Part shown: one piece after another, positions 26,876-36,281 of the stretch | Numbering within the stretch: the first letter of the stretch is position 1 | Layout of the letters: each line of letters starts with the position of its first letter | Assembly (NCBI GenBank): GCA_041648735.1 | Contig: JBAZOO010000010.1 | Location: forward strand, 1-64,000 | DNA from: JBAZOO01 sp041648735 | GTDB taxonomy: Bacteria; Verrucomicrobiota; Lentisphaeria; Oligosphaerales; CAITYL01 | Length of the DNA stretch: 64,000 nt | Reading direction: 5' to 3' | Program-made: the position numbers and the translations under genes | Notes under the pieces: generated by a model | Told to the model about the DNA's origin: nothing | Seen by the model: the letters and a program-made list of their open reading frames with translations, nothing else | The model's database searches: none

Positions 26876-27970
26876 TCATTCCTGTTCCCCAGTATAGTCG
26901 GTCAATTTTTCATCCCTTTGGGCGGTGGCCGCATCCTTTTTCTCGCCATAAAGGCCCGCCAAGAGCTTCGCGGGATCCAAACGCCAAGGCTTGCGGATCC
27001 GGAACTTCGTGTGGAACTTGTTTTCCAGCTTGCCCTGCTGCTCGAGATGGATCATGCACTCCCGCTGGCAGGTTGCCCCGCACATGCAGCTCGGATGACG
27101 GAAGTTCTTGGTGCCCACGACGCTGGGGCCGTGTTTTTCATACGCCACGTCGAACGAGGCCCAGCGGCTGTGGATTTTGCGTTGCTTCAGGTATCCCGCA
27201 TCGTCGTTGTAGACGCTTTTCATCATCCAGCGGGTCAATTCCGAGTCGTCCCGACCGTCATAGAGGAAAGGATTGGTCTCCTCGCTGCCGCACTGGAAGC
27301 CGATCCAGCAGCGCTCCTCGTCCAGCTTGGCATATTCATAGGTTTTCCCCTCCAGCTCAAAACTGACCTTTTCATCAGGGGAAATCGCCTTGGCCGGGCA
27401 TTTTTTTACGCAGATCTTGCAGTTGTCGCAAAGATAAGGCTTCATGATCGGATCGGGCTCCAACTCGGCATCGGTGAAGATGAACGCCAAGCGTTGCCGC
27501 GGCCCGAACTTGGGGGTGAGGAAAATGTTGCTCCAGCCGATTTCACCCATGCCGCAAATGACGCCCGCAATGCGGAAATGAAGGAAAATGCTGGGATTGG
27601 GGTAGCCCTCCCTCACCGGAACGCCTTCATTGACGTTGTAGCGGATCGCGGTGTTGTTGTAAATGACCGCCTCGTAGCCATGATCCTCGATGTATGACCC
27701 AAGTTCCCGCATCACGACCGGCATATGGACGTCGTTGATGTTGGCGTACCCGACCGATGAATACATCCCCCAGTGGGTTCCTTCCTCCATCGGCCGGTAC
27801 AGCCCCCGATGCACCCTGAAGGCCAGGCCGATAACCGACTTGGCTTCCGGAAAGAGATAGCGGGGATCATGGTTCTTCGGGGCCCCTTCGAACCGATCCA
27901 TCGAACCGATTCCACACAGGTCGGCACCGAGATTCAATGCCATTTCTTTTACCATTTGCGACGTTATCAT
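26876..27970 (-). CDS. QueG-like 4Fe-4S protein (epoxyqueuosine reductase / reductive dehalogenase relative)
   Basis: 364 residues. The N-terminal part (ALNLGADLCGIGSMDRFEGA, FPEAKSVIGLAF, GYEAVIYNN) matches the cobalamin-binding half of QueG and reductive dehalogenases. CDNCKICVKKCPAKAIS is a ferredoxin-type 4Fe-4S motif; further Cys sites CWIGFQCG and CMCGATCQREC follow. The C-terminal extension and Cys layout differ from true QueG, so queuosine synthesis is unlikely. AGGTGG lies 6 bases before the ATG at 27970, which decides the start over 27997. Role inferred: corrinoid-dependent reduction or corrinoid activation linked to the adjacent sugar-hydrolase operon. Confidence 0.7.
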   Translation of the reverse strand: MITSQMVKEMALNLGADLCGIGSMDRFEGAPKNHDPRYLFPEAKSVIGLAFRVHRGLYRPMEEGTHWGMYSSVGYANINDVHMPVVMRELGSYIEDHGYEAVIYNNTAIRYNVNEGVPVREGYPNPSIFLHFRIAGVICGMGEIGWSNIFLTPKFGPRQRLAFIFTDAELEPDPIMKPYLCDNCKICVKKCPAKAISPDEKVSFELEGKTYEYAKLDEERCWIGFQCGSEETNPFLYDGRDDSELTRWMMKSVYNDDAGYLKQRKIHSRWASFDVAYEKHGPSVVGTKNFRHPSCMCGATCQRECMIHLEQQGKLENKFHTKFRIRKPWRLDPAKLLAGLYGEKKDAATAQRDEKLTDYTGEQE

Positions 27971-28016
27971 TTTTCGCCACCTTTCGCTGCTGCTCACACC
28001 TGGTTGTCATTGCCGC

Positions 28017-28036
28017 GGCAACGGGCGCCCGTTGCC
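28017..28036. repeat. 20-bp perfect palindrome between acetylesterase and QueG-like genes
   Basis: GGCAACGGGCGCCCGTTGCC, perfectly self-complementary, in the 103-base gap between two same-strand genes. No T run follows on the minus strand, so it is more likely a binding site or mRNA stem than a terminator. Confidence 0.85.
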
Positions 28037-28073
28037 TGGCGGCGGCTTGTCCACGCCACGCGAACCGTCCGGA

Positions 28074-30080
28074 TCAGGGGCGGTTGAGGGTCTGCCCCGG
28101 CCAGTCGTCCGTCCGGAACGGGGATGCCGGCAACCCGTTCTTGTTGTAAAGGTTGCAGCCGGCCGGCCAGCGGTCCCAGGCATAGCGCACGGCGATTGGC
28201 TTTTCCACCTCATCGGCTGACACGACAATGGTGTCGCCATCAATGACGGCCTTGCCCCAGACGAACTTCCGGTCCTCCCCGGCAATGGCAAACTGCTTCA
28301 GTTCCCCGCCCCGGGCCTCCAGTCCAGCCCCGACATGGTCAAAACGAAGGCGGATTTTCCCCTCTTCCAGCGTCATGGCTTTGTAGAGTGGCCCCGAACA
28401 GGGTTGCTCTTTGCCATAGGTTTTCGCCTCCGCCCAGAGGGCGAGACGCAGCCCGACAGCCTGCTTGTTTTTCGGATGGATGTTGTTGGCCTCGCCCAGG
28501 TCAATGGCCACCGCCATGCCAGTGTTGGGCAATCGCAGCGCCAGGAGCTGGGCTTCCCGCAGCTCGGCCCAGTCGTCTTCATTGATATGCGGCAGAAGTT
28601 CAGTTTCGGGCACGGGCTTCCCTGGCTGTTCGCGGTAGAAATTGGCGAGCTGGACATAGTAGAAGGGGAAGTCACCTTGCCCCCAAGCACCACGCCAGGA
28701 CTGGATCAAGGCGGGGAGGAGCTTCCGATATTTGTAGGCGCGCCAGGCGTTGCTCTCCCCCTGATACCAGATCACGCCGCGGATCGCCAAGGGGATGAGC
28801 GGATGCACCATCCCATTGTAGAGGCCGGCGGGGAGGCTGGGATCGCCCGTGCTGTAGACCTCAAGGGACTTCATGGGCAGACTGGCCTTGTAGCGCCACT
28901 GGCCAGCCAAGGAAAGCTCCGCCTGGCCATCCTTCCGGACAAGCTTGACCCCGCCATCGCCACCGAGGATCCCGCAGAATTTGCTCCGGTCGAAAACGCG
29001 CACGGCGACCACGTTCCGCCCCGCCTTCACCAGATTCCCGGGGACCATGTAGGCCCGGGAGATCGCCGCAGGCGCCTTGACCCCTGCGCCGGTCCGCCCC
29101 ACCTCCACCCCGTTGAACCAGGCAATGTCCTCATCATCAATCTTCCCCAACTGCAACGTCAGCTCTTGCCCCGCCCATTCCGCGGGCAGCTCCAGCGTCT
29201 TCCGGAACCAGATGGCGCCATCAATCCAGTTTCCGGTGGCGCCCTCGAACATGCCGGGAACCGGCACGGGCAGCCAATACCGGTCGTCAAAGGCTTCCTC
29301 GCTCCAAGCGGTTTCCTTCTCCTGGATCCCCGGATCGGCATAGGCCGCTTCCGCGCGCCCTTCCTCCTGGCACTTCCGGGTGAAATCAATCGCCTCCTGC
29401 CGGCATTTGACGGTCCGCGCGAAGTCGGGATCCTTGGCCAATGCCGCGCCACTGGTCCAGGCTTCGGCGGGCGTGGCGCCCACGGCGGCGCTGACCAGTC
29501 CGACGGGCACGTCCAGCGTCGCATTCAGGCGACGTCCGAAATAATAGGCGACCGCGGAGAAATTCGCCGCCGATTGGGAAGTGCATTCCTCCCATCGCCC
29601 TTGCAGTCCGGTGGCCGGCTCAACGGCAACCGTTGTCCGGATTTTGAACAAGCGGATGGCCGGATGGTTGGCCCGGGCGACCTCCTCGGTGGCATTGTCC
29701 GTCCGTTTCAACGCCAGTTCCATGTTGGATTGTCCGGAGCAGACCCAGACTTCGCCGACCAGGACATTCTTCACCCGGACCGACTTCGCCGCCCCCCGGA
29801 CCACCATTTCATACGGGCCGCCGGCCGGGAATGGCCCCACCTTGACCAGCCATTCGCCCTGTCCGTTGCATTGGCCATGGAAATTTCGTCCGCCGATTTC
29901 GACGCTAATTTCCTCGCCAGGCGAGGCCGTCCCCCATACCGGCACTTCCCGGTCGCGCTGCAGCACGCAATTGTCGCCGAACAACGGATGGGGAACCAGT
30001 TCATTGGCACGGATTGCCGATGTCCAAAACAGCAACGGCAGAAGGATTGCGGCAACAAGCTTCATCAGGGGCGTCTCCAT
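28074..30080 (-). CDS. Secreted sialate O-acetylesterase (SASA family)
   Basis: 668 residues. Signal peptide MKLVAAILLPLLFWTSAIRA. SGNH/SASA hydrolase hallmarks: GEVWVCSGQSNMELAL with nucleophile Ser118, VSAAVGATPAEAW, and VIWYQGESNAW. Residues about 220-380 form an inserted beta-galactosidase-like domain (WFRKTLELPAEWAG, DEDIAWFNGVEVG), usual in this family. It removes O-acetyl groups from sialic acids or other sugars, opening glycans for the hydrolase encoded just upstream. The ATG at 30080 is 10 bases after the preceding stop; the ATG at 30065 is also possible. Confidence 0.9.
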   Translation of the reverse strand: METPLMKLVAAILLPLLFWTSAIRANELVPHPLFGDNCVLQRDREVPVWGTASPGEEISVEIGGRNFHGQCNGQGEWLVKVGPFPAGGPYEMVVRGAAKSVRVKNVLVGEVWVCSGQSNMELALKRTDNATEEVARANHPAIRLFKIRTTVAVEPATGLQGRWEECTSQSAANFSAVAYYFGRRLNATLDVPVGLVSAAVGATPAEAWTSGAALAKDPDFARTVKCRQEAIDFTRKCQEEGRAEAAYADPGIQEKETAWSEEAFDDRYWLPVPVPGMFEGATGNWIDGAIWFRKTLELPAEWAGQELTLQLGKIDDEDIAWFNGVEVGRTGAGVKAPAAISRAYMVPGNLVKAGRNVVAVRVFDRSKFCGILGGDGGVKLVRKDGQAELSLAGQWRYKASLPMKSLEVYSTGDPSLPAGLYNGMVHPLIPLAIRGVIWYQGESNAWRAYKYRKLLPALIQSWRGAWGQGDFPFYYVQLANFYREQPGKPVPETELLPHINEDDWAELREAQLLALRLPNTGMAVAIDLGEANNIHPKNKQAVGLRLALWAEAKTYGKEQPCSGPLYKAMTLEEGKIRLRFDHVGAGLEARGGELKQFAIAGEDRKFVWGKAVIDGDTIVVSADEVEKPIAVRYAWDRWPAGCNLYNKNGLPASPFRTDDWPGQTLNRP

Positions 30081-30090
30081 ACTTGGCTTC

Positions 30091-32829
30091 TTATCTTTGA
30101 TTGGCTGAATCCAATACCATTTGGACATTGTCGATCTCGATGTGGCTGTTCTCCGAATCCAGCCCTATTTTCACAACGCCTTTCGTATTCTCCCCGGCGA
30201 TTTTCAGCCGGAGCGTGATGGTTTTCCATTCGCCAGTCCCCATCAGCCGCTCGGAAGCGATGGTTTTCCAGGTTCCGGCCTGGTTTTGCTCCACGACAAT
30301 CTCGCCACTCCCGCCTTGGGAGATTTTCACGTCTGCCGACAAGATCCAGCCACCCGGGACATCCAGAGAGACAACCTGCCCCGTGGCCACTGATTTCAGC
30401 GCGCCGGCGGTGGCAAGCTTGAGCGCGTAGTTGCCAGTCTTGCCGGGGACAAAACTCATGGCGCCAGGGGAAGTCCCCCAAGGGCGCAAATCCCAAGAAA
30501 CCGGACGCGCGAGGGATTCATCGGCCATGTAGTCGCCTTCGCGTTTCTCAAAGCCGCCATTGGCGATGATGTTGCCGTGCTCCCGGACAGCCTTGGCAAT
30601 TCGCAGCTTTTCCGAACTCACAACATAGAGCATTCCCGTGACCTCAAGAGGCGCCGCCGCCTTTGGGACTCCCCGGAACAGGCTCTTGCCGTATAGATCG
30701 GTGACTCCCAGCTCAAGAGGCGCCTGGGTGGGGGCAAGAGTCAGGAGGACGCGCCCGTTTTCCACGGCAAAGACATTGAGGGACGAGCCGTCCGTGCGCC
30801 GGAATTCCCAGGAATGAAACCGACCGTCAGTCCCTTCGACAGCCCCGAGGTATTGGTCGCAGACCCGCAGTTGCCGGGCCAGTTCCGCGGTCACCGCGTA
30901 GAAGGGGGTGATTTTCAGTTCGCCATAGTTCCGGTCCAACTCGCCGCCGTGCAGGAAAAACTTCGCGTAGCCCTGGGAGAGGAACCAGAGCGCCTTATAG
31001 ACCACCTGGTAATCATCGGTCGGTTGTTCATACATGTATTCGCTCATCCACAGCGGGACGCCGGGCTTGGCGGCGCGAACCGCCCGGGTATTGTCCGCCA
31101 AGGTCCCCAGGTCGGTATAACCATGCACGTTGAAAATGTCAAAGTGCCGCGCGGCGCCCAACGCGAGCAAATCCTTGGCCATTTCGGCGTCGGTGATGCC
31201 AGGGCTCAGGCTGAAGCCCGAAGTCAGCACCTGGCAACTCGGATCAATCCCTTTGATGACGGCAGCGGCACTTTTAAGCAGTTCCAAGTACTCCCGCGTG
31301 GAACCGCTGAAGGTGGCATGCATGGCCGGCGGATGGAAATCCACTTCGTTGTAGATTTCCCAATACTTGACTTGGCCGTGGTAGCGTTCGACCACCGCCC
31401 GGACGTAGGCCTTCCATTCGTCCAGGCTCTTTGGCTGATAGCGGTCCGGGTTGCGGGAATACCTTCCCAGTTTGCCCAGCCCCTTCAGGCGTTCCATCTC
31501 CGCCTCCGAATACGTGCTTGCCCACGCCGGCGGATAACCTAGCACACCAAGGAGTTGCAATCCTTCCCTTCTTGCCGCGGCCACCGACCGGTCCGCGGCC
31601 TCCCAGTGGAATTTCCCCTTTCCCGGTTCGACGACGCACCACAGCCAGCACCGTTCCCTGGCCCAGGCCCGGTGCCACTGGATGCCAAGCTGGGAAAAAG
31701 CATTGGGCTTGACACCGAACAGATGATGGTGGCCAAGATAGTCCGCCAGTTTCCCGGGCTTGAGGTTGCCGGCATCCCGCGGCTGGTTGACAAAGGCAAT
31801 GTCGTAAGACGCACCTTCTTCCCCGGCGGCGGCGATGGTCACAACCGCTTCATGATAGCCGCTCTCTTCCATGGCCGGCAAAGCGATCGCGAAAGGCCGG
31901 TAATGCGCGCCGGGGGCGACGGTGACCGCCCACTTCCCCTTCGCCACCGCCGTGCCGGCGCGGTCGCGGACCGCGCACGTAACTTCAAAACGTACCGGTC
32001 CCCCGCTGTAATTCACGCCGCGCAAAGGCAGCTTGATCGCCTGGCCGGCCGGGGTCACAAAAGAAGAGGCCCGGCGCACGGGGAAAAGCCCCGCCCGGTA
32101 GCCATCCTTTTGCCAGGCCGTCACGGGGGCCTGCGCCATGCCATCGCCGGCGAGGAGCGTCGTCTGCCCGTCCGCGGCCAGGGGCAGGCGCCCCGCCAGT
32201 TCAGCCCCGGTCCGGGCGGCAGCGGAAATCCGCAGGGCACGGACATGGTAGCCCCCCTGCACTCCGGAGTCGAGGGCGTAGCCCACCCGCAGCCGCTCCG
32301 GCAACTGCGCCAACCCGCCCCGAAAAGGTTTGGCGGCCAGTTTCCGCCCATCGAACCAAAGGCCGGCCTCGCCGTTCCCCCACGATACGGCAAGGCGGCG
32401 CACCGTCTCCTTGCCCGGCGCTTCCAACAAGGGCGGACAGGGAACCGACATGTAGGCTGCCGATTGGGGACCGCGGACAACCACTGACAGGTCGCGGCCA
32501 TCAACCGGCGGGCAAAGCACCAGCGACAGGATGGAGACACCCACCCCGGGGCCGCCGTTGCCCGAAACGCTGATCAAATTCTGGTAATCACCGGTCAAAT
32601 CCTCGCGCGGCACCCGAAAAACCACATCCATCTCAACCGTGCCCTCGGCTTGGTTGAGGATGCCGGGCGCCCAGTAGCTCAATTCGCAGCCGGCATCGGA
32701 AGCCAGGTCGCCAGCCAGCGTGGAGGCCACCGCCGTTGGCTCCCCCACCCAGACACAGCCAAACCCGGCGCCCAATGCCATGGCAGCCAGCATCGCGAAA
32801 CCGCGGAATCCGTGAAAGAAGGGCATCAT
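30091..32829 (-). CDS. Large secreted clan GH-A glycoside hydrolase (GH39/GH42-like), multidomain
   Basis: 912 residues counted from the ATG at 32829 (the frame continues to a TTG at 32862). An exported N-terminus with a possible lipid-attachment Cys (GAGFGC), a LamG-like beta domain to about 220, an Ig-like region, then a TIM barrel with acid/base Glu495 (YWEIYNEVDF) and nucleophile Glu597 (LWMSEYMYEQ), and a C-terminal jelly roll of about 170 residues resembling CBM4/9 modules (GNIIANGGFEKREG). Substrate unknown. It lies between the pseudopilin and acetylesterase genes; the three are probably co-transcribed. Confidence 0.8.
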   Translation of the reverse strand: MMPFFHGFRGFAMLAAMALGAGFGCVWVGEPTAVASTLAGDLASDAGCELSYWAPGILNQAEGTVEMDVVFRVPREDLTGDYQNLISVSGNGGPGVGVSILSLVLCPPVDGRDLSVVVRGPQSAAYMSVPCPPLLEAPGKETVRRLAVSWGNGEAGLWFDGRKLAAKPFRGGLAQLPERLRVGYALDSGVQGGYHVRALRISAAARTGAELAGRLPLAADGQTTLLAGDGMAQAPVTAWQKDGYRAGLFPVRRASSFVTPAGQAIKLPLRGVNYSGGPVRFEVTCAVRDRAGTAVAKGKWAVTVAPGAHYRPFAIALPAMEESGYHEAVVTIAAAGEEGASYDIAFVNQPRDAGNLKPGKLADYLGHHHLFGVKPNAFSQLGIQWHRAWARERCWLWCVVEPGKGKFHWEAADRSVAAARREGLQLLGVLGYPPAWASTYSEAEMERLKGLGKLGRYSRNPDRYQPKSLDEWKAYVRAVVERYHGQVKYWEIYNEVDFHPPAMHATFSGSTREYLELLKSAAAVIKGIDPSCQVLTSGFSLSPGITDAEMAKDLLALGAARHFDIFNVHGYTDLGTLADNTRAVRAAKPGVPLWMSEYMYEQPTDDYQVVYKALWFLSQGYAKFFLHGGELDRNYGELKITPFYAVTAELARQLRVCDQYLGAVEGTDGRFHSWEFRRTDGSSLNVFAVENGRVLLTLAPTQAPLELGVTDLYGKSLFRGVPKAAAPLEVTGMLYVVSSEKLRIAKAVREHGNIIANGGFEKREGDYMADESLARPVSWDLRPWGTSPGAMSFVPGKTGNYALKLATAGALKSVATGQVVSLDVPGGWILSADVKISQGGSGEIVVEQNQAGTWKTIASERLMGTGEWKTITLRLKIAGENTKGVVKIGLDSENSHIEIDNVQMVLDSANQR

Positions 32830-32921
32830 CTCAAAACCCCATTGGCAGCCTTTTCCGGGCAAGCCGTGTCACAAGAAATCGTACCCATGCCGCAGGCCCA
32901 ACGCCCCCGCCGGCCGGGCCG

Positions 32922-33560
32922 TCACCACCATTTCCAGCAGGGATTGGTGGGCGGGGGGGCAAGAACCCCTTTGATCGTTTCGACATGGCCGTCGGCCATC
33001 AAGTAGTTGGCGCCGCCCTGGTGCCGGTATTCGAGCTGCCCCCAGGTGGAAGCCGTGGCCGGGCCGCACACTTCAATGTTCTGGTTGATCTCGCCCAGCA
33101 GCAGCGTCTTGTCGGGGCTGGGGGGCGCCGCCAGCCGATAGGCCCATGGATACCCCGCTTGGATCCAGCCGTTGTAGGCATAGGAGACGACCCGCGGTGC
33201 GGAAGGTTGGAACGACGGGCAGATCAGCACGCCAGAAGCACGCAGCTTGGGCGACGTCCCCAGGATCCCGTCGGAAATCCCAATGTATGGCGCCAGCTTT
33301 TCATGCCAGGATGTGGTATCGCCTGGCACCGAGAGATAGACCGAAGGGAACCGCTCCTCGTAATCGCCGGCATAGTTGATGAGCCCCAGGCTGATTTGCC
33401 GCTGGTTGTTCAGGCAGGCGACGCTCTTGGCCATCTCCTTCGCCCGCCCCAGGGCCGGCAGCAGCATGGCGGCGAGGATGGCAATGATGGCAATGACCAC
33501 CAGCAGCTCGATCAGCGTGAACCGGGCCTCTTCTTGATGGGCAAGCTTGTGCATCGGCAC
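32922..33560 (-). CDS. Pseudopilin-like protein (prepilin-type N-terminus, H-X9-DG-like C-terminus)
   Basis: 212 residues. The leader MPMHKLAHQEEAR is followed by FTLIELLVVIAIIAILAAML; the residue before Phe is Arg instead of the usual Gly, so peptidase cleavage may be inefficient or absent. The C-terminus has YRHQGGANYLMADGHVETI, the family motif. It heads the operon with the hydrolase at 30091 and is driven by the duplicated promoter module at 33575-33665. AGGTG lies just before the ATG. Confidence 0.87.
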   Translation of the reverse strand: MPMHKLAHQEEARFTLIELLVVIAIIAILAAMLLPALGRAKEMAKSVACLNNQRQISLGLINYAGDYEERFPSVYLSVPGDTTSWHEKLAPYIGISDGILGTSPKLRASGVLICPSFQPSAPRVVSYAYNGWIQAGYPWAYRLAAPPSPDKTLLLGEINQNIEVCGPATASTWGQLEYRHQGGANYLMADGHVETIKGVLAPPPTNPCWKWW

Positions 33561-33574
33561 CTCATTGCATTCCC

Positions 33575-33665
33575 AATATTGGTTCCATGCCCTTGACTAT
33601 AGTTATGGTGGCTGGAGCCTTCAATTCCCATTTCCGGCTATTATTTCCGGAAACCGGCCAAGCCG
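33575..33665 (-). promoter_or_regulatory. Duplicated promoter module, copy 1
   Basis: Minus strand: -35 TTGAAG (33624-33619), 17 bases, -10 TATAGT (33601-33596), then the conserved downstream CAAGGGCATGGAACC. Upstream of the -35 lies a conserved block containing GGCCGGTTTCCGGAAA and AGCCGGAAATGGGAATTG. The module overlaps the 3' end of the serine hydrolase gene. Copy 2 is at 40711-40797. Confidence 0.75.
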
Positions 33666-34819
33666 CACGGGGGCTGGCAGGGGAAGAGGCGGCGCGCCGC
33701 CGTCGCGAAGTCGGACTCCGGGTTGCCGCTGGACCACTCGGCGGCCTGCTGCGCCAGGAAAATCCGGATTTGCCCATGCTCGACCTCCAGCTTCGTCTTG
33801 AAGGCGCCGGTGTGGCCAAAGACCGTCCCGTCGCTGCCATTGATCCCAAGGCCATACTGGTTGGGAAGCGCCGCCCCGGTCTGCTTGATCGTCATCTCGT
33901 GGACCGCCTCGGGCGAAAGGCAGCGCCTGCCATCGAGGGTTCCGCCGTTGGCCAGCATCTGGGCGAAGCGGCAGAGGTCGCGCGCCGTCGAGAAGAGTCC
34001 ACCCCCAGGCGCCGGATGGCGGTTTTGGCCGTCAAGCGGATAGGTCAGGAAATGGATCGGCGCCTCGACGAGCCCCTTTTTGTCCTTTGCCGCCTTGTAG
34101 CTCTTGGCGAGGCGCTTGAGCTGTTCGGCAGAGGGGCGGAAGGTCGTGTCCACCATTCCCAGGGGGGTGAAGAGCCGCTCCTGCAAGAACTGTTCGTAGG
34201 GCATTCCGCTGACGATCTCGATGATCCGCCCGGCGGCATCGATCCCCTCGTTGGAATAAAGGAACTTCGTCCCCGGTTCGAAGAGCAGCGGCTCCAGCAG
34301 GGCATGCGCCACCGAGGTTTCCAGGGGGACTGAATCAATGATCTGGCGATCCTTGCTGTTGAGGAAACGGAGGCCGCTGGTGTGCGAGAGGATTTCCCGG
34401 ATCCGGATCGGCTGGCTGGGCGGCGCCAGGGTGCCATCGGCTTGGGCCACTTTCACTTCCGCGAAGGCGGGGATGTATTTCGCGACCGGGTCGTCGAGCC
34501 GCACCTTCCCTTCGTCAACCAGCATCATCAAGGCGGCGGCGGTGACCGGCTTGCTGATGGAGGCAATCCAGAAGAGGTTGTCGGCCCGCATCGGCGTCCG
34601 CGCCGTGAGGTCGGAATAGCCGAACGCTTCGAGGGCTAGGACCTTCTCCCGGTCGGCGACCAGGATCACCGCCCCCGCCATCACCTGCCCCTCCACATAA
34701 TGCTGGAGCTTTGGGGCAATGGCGGGCCTGGGCGGGCCTTCGCCGCCCCGGACGGCCGGGGTCAGGCAGAGGTGAAGCCCCAAGGCGGCAAGGGCAAGGA
34801 AAAAGCAGCGTTTGGCCAT
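33641..34819 (-). CDS. Secreted serine hydrolase (class C beta-lactamase / esterase family)
   Basis: 392 residues with a signal peptide (FFLALAALGLHLCLTPAVRG). Active-site motifs: SISK at 87-90 (nucleophile Ser87), YSN at 188-190 and HTG in FGHTGAFKT (the KTG-equivalent). GKVRLDDPVAKYIPAF is typical of the beta-lactamase/transpeptidase-like family. In glycan loci these enzymes are often esterases; antibiotic hydrolysis is not implied. The C-terminal AGFRK is encoded inside the duplicated promoter module, so the end may have been altered by it. Confidence 0.85.
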   Translation of the reverse strand: MAKRCFFLALAALGLHLCLTPAVRGGEGPPRPAIAPKLQHYVEGQVMAGAVILVADREKVLALEAFGYSDLTARTPMRADNLFWIASISKPVTAAALMMLVDEGKVRLDDPVAKYIPAFAEVKVAQADGTLAPPSQPIRIREILSHTSGLRFLNSKDRQIIDSVPLETSVAHALLEPLLFEPGTKFLYSNEGIDAAGRIIEIVSGMPYEQFLQERLFTPLGMVDTTFRPSAEQLKRLAKSYKAAKDKKGLVEAPIHFLTYPLDGQNRHPAPGGGLFSTARDLCRFAQMLANGGTLDGRRCLSPEAVHEMTIKQTGAALPNQYGLGINGSDGTVFGHTGAFKTKLEVEHGQIRIFLAQQAAEWSSGNPESDFATAARRLFPCQPPCGLAGFRK

Positions 34820-34904
34820 CGGCCGGTTCTCCAGTCCTTCGGTTGTTGGCGGGAAATGGGACGAAAGGGTACAGGCGGCCTCAAGATGGCCATCCTGTCG
34901 CGGT

Positions 34905-36281
34905 TCAACCTTCGCAATTGGCCGTTGTCGCCCGAACCACTAGGGAGCGGGTGAAAGGGGGGAGCAGGATTTCCGTGCCGTGGGCGACGAGGGAGTGCCA
35001 TTGGCCGGTCCACGGGTCATAGGCTGTGAGCTTGGCCTGGGCCAGCCAGCCGGCGTCCCGGCCGGGTTGCCAGCGGGCGCCGTGGATCGGCTGGGCTGGG
35101 TGGCCCTGCTCCAGTTCGCGTGTCCAGTCGCTGGCGGCATCGCGAATCCAGGCGGTCAGCAGTTCCGGGCCGGCGAGCTGGTAGACCCGCAACCCGGGCA
35201 GGTCGCGGCGTTCCGGCTGGAGCGCCGCCGCCGCGGGATCCAGCCCCGCCACGGCCTCGGCAAAGCGCCCCAGATGCCACCAGAGCCCGTGGCGGTCAAT
35301 GTAGTGGTGGTCCCAGTGCCAGCACTGGCCAGCGCCGCAGGCACCGGCAAAGAAGGGGGCGAAGAGCACGTCGTGCAGGATGGTGCCCGCGGTGTCGCGG
35401 GCGTAGAGATGGGAAGGGGCGGCGTGGCGGGCCTCGACCGCGCCGGACTCGGCCAGCAGCACCGGCCGCGGCTCGCCGGGCATCTCCCGGAGCCGGGCGA
35501 CGGCGTCGGCACAGGCGAGGTCGAGCGGCCCGCGGACGACCGCCAGCTCCGCGCCAGGATCCAGGTAGCGATGAACCTGGGCGACGCGGTTTCCAGGCAG
35601 GCCAATGGCGGCGGCGTACTGCTGGAGGGCCGCCGCGCTGTCCAAGCTGCCGAAGCTCTGCATGACCAGTTGCGGCAGCCGCCGCGCCGCCGCCGGCAGC
35701 ATCCGCCGGATCCAGGCCAGCCAATCACCCTCAACCGCATTGACTTCGTTCCACAGCTCCCAACCCCAGATTACGCCGTCGCCGCCGGCCAGTTGGGCGA
35801 ACCACTCCAAGCGGCGCAGGTAGTGGGCGCCGCCAGCGGCGCCCGCGAGGTAGTCGGCCATGCACTCGGCCGGCCCGCCGGCGGCGATGGCCCACGCCGG
35901 CTTGTCGAACCAGATCGCCCCCGGGAAGATCTCCGCCCGCTTGGCGGCCTGGATGGTGCGAACGTGCTCCAGGCAGAGCTTCAGGCGCACCCCCCGCCGC
36001 CGGGCCCGGTCCAGCAGCGCCCGGAAACGTTCGCCGCTGGCGGGGTCGAACTCGCCGACCCGGTGCGGTTCCGGATCAAACAGGGGATGCGACAGCCAGA
36101 CGCGGGCGCAGTTGCCGCCGTTCTCCGCGATCCGGTCGAGCCACCCCAACTGCCGGCGGAGCGCCGTCTCGGGATCGGACTCGTCGCGCACAAAGCTGAC
36201 GTTCACGCCAATCGGCAGCCACGTGCGGTTCCCACAGGCCAGCCAACGGGGGAAGCGGGGATGGATGCCAACAAGTTCCAT
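34905..36281 (-). CDS. GH5-like (clan GH-A) glycoside hydrolase, no signal peptide
   Basis: 458 residues. WLPIGVNVSFVRDES is the usual first strand of cellulase/mannanase-like GH5 barrels. Acid/base Glu179 in WGWELWNEVN and nucleophile Glu278 in VLLAESGAVE are visible. The ATG at 36281 (MELVGIHPRF) is preferred to upstream in-frame starts because GAAGAAGA lies just upstream and the barrel starts soon after. Without a signal peptide it probably acts in the cytoplasm, on imported oligosaccharides. Substrate unknown. Confidence 0.78.
   Translation of the reverse strand: MELVGIHPRFPRWLACGNRTWLPIGVNVSFVRDESDPETALRRQLGWLDRIAENGGNCARVWLSHPLFDPEPHRVGEFDPASGERFRALLDRARRRGVRLKLCLEHVRTIQAAKRAEIFPGAIWFDKPAWAIAAGGPAECMADYLAGAAGGAHYLRRLEWFAQLAGGDGVIWGWELWNEVNAVEGDWLAWIRRMLPAAARRLPQLVMQSFGSLDSAAALQQYAAAIGLPGNRVAQVHRYLDPGAELAVVRGPLDLACADAVARLREMPGEPRPVLLAESGAVEARHAAPSHLYARDTAGTILHDVLFAPFFAGACGAGQCWHWDHHYIDRHGLWWHLGRFAEAVAGLDPAAAALQPERRDLPGLRVYQLAGPELLTAWIRDAASDWTRELEQGHPAQPIHGARWQPGRDAGWLAQAKLTAYDPWTGQWHSLVAHGTEILLPPFTRSLVVRATTANCEG

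Noticed and set aside
26876..27970. True epoxyqueuosine reductase (QueG).
   Set aside because: The extra Cys clusters, C-terminal extension and carbohydrate-locus context do not fit a queuosine gene.
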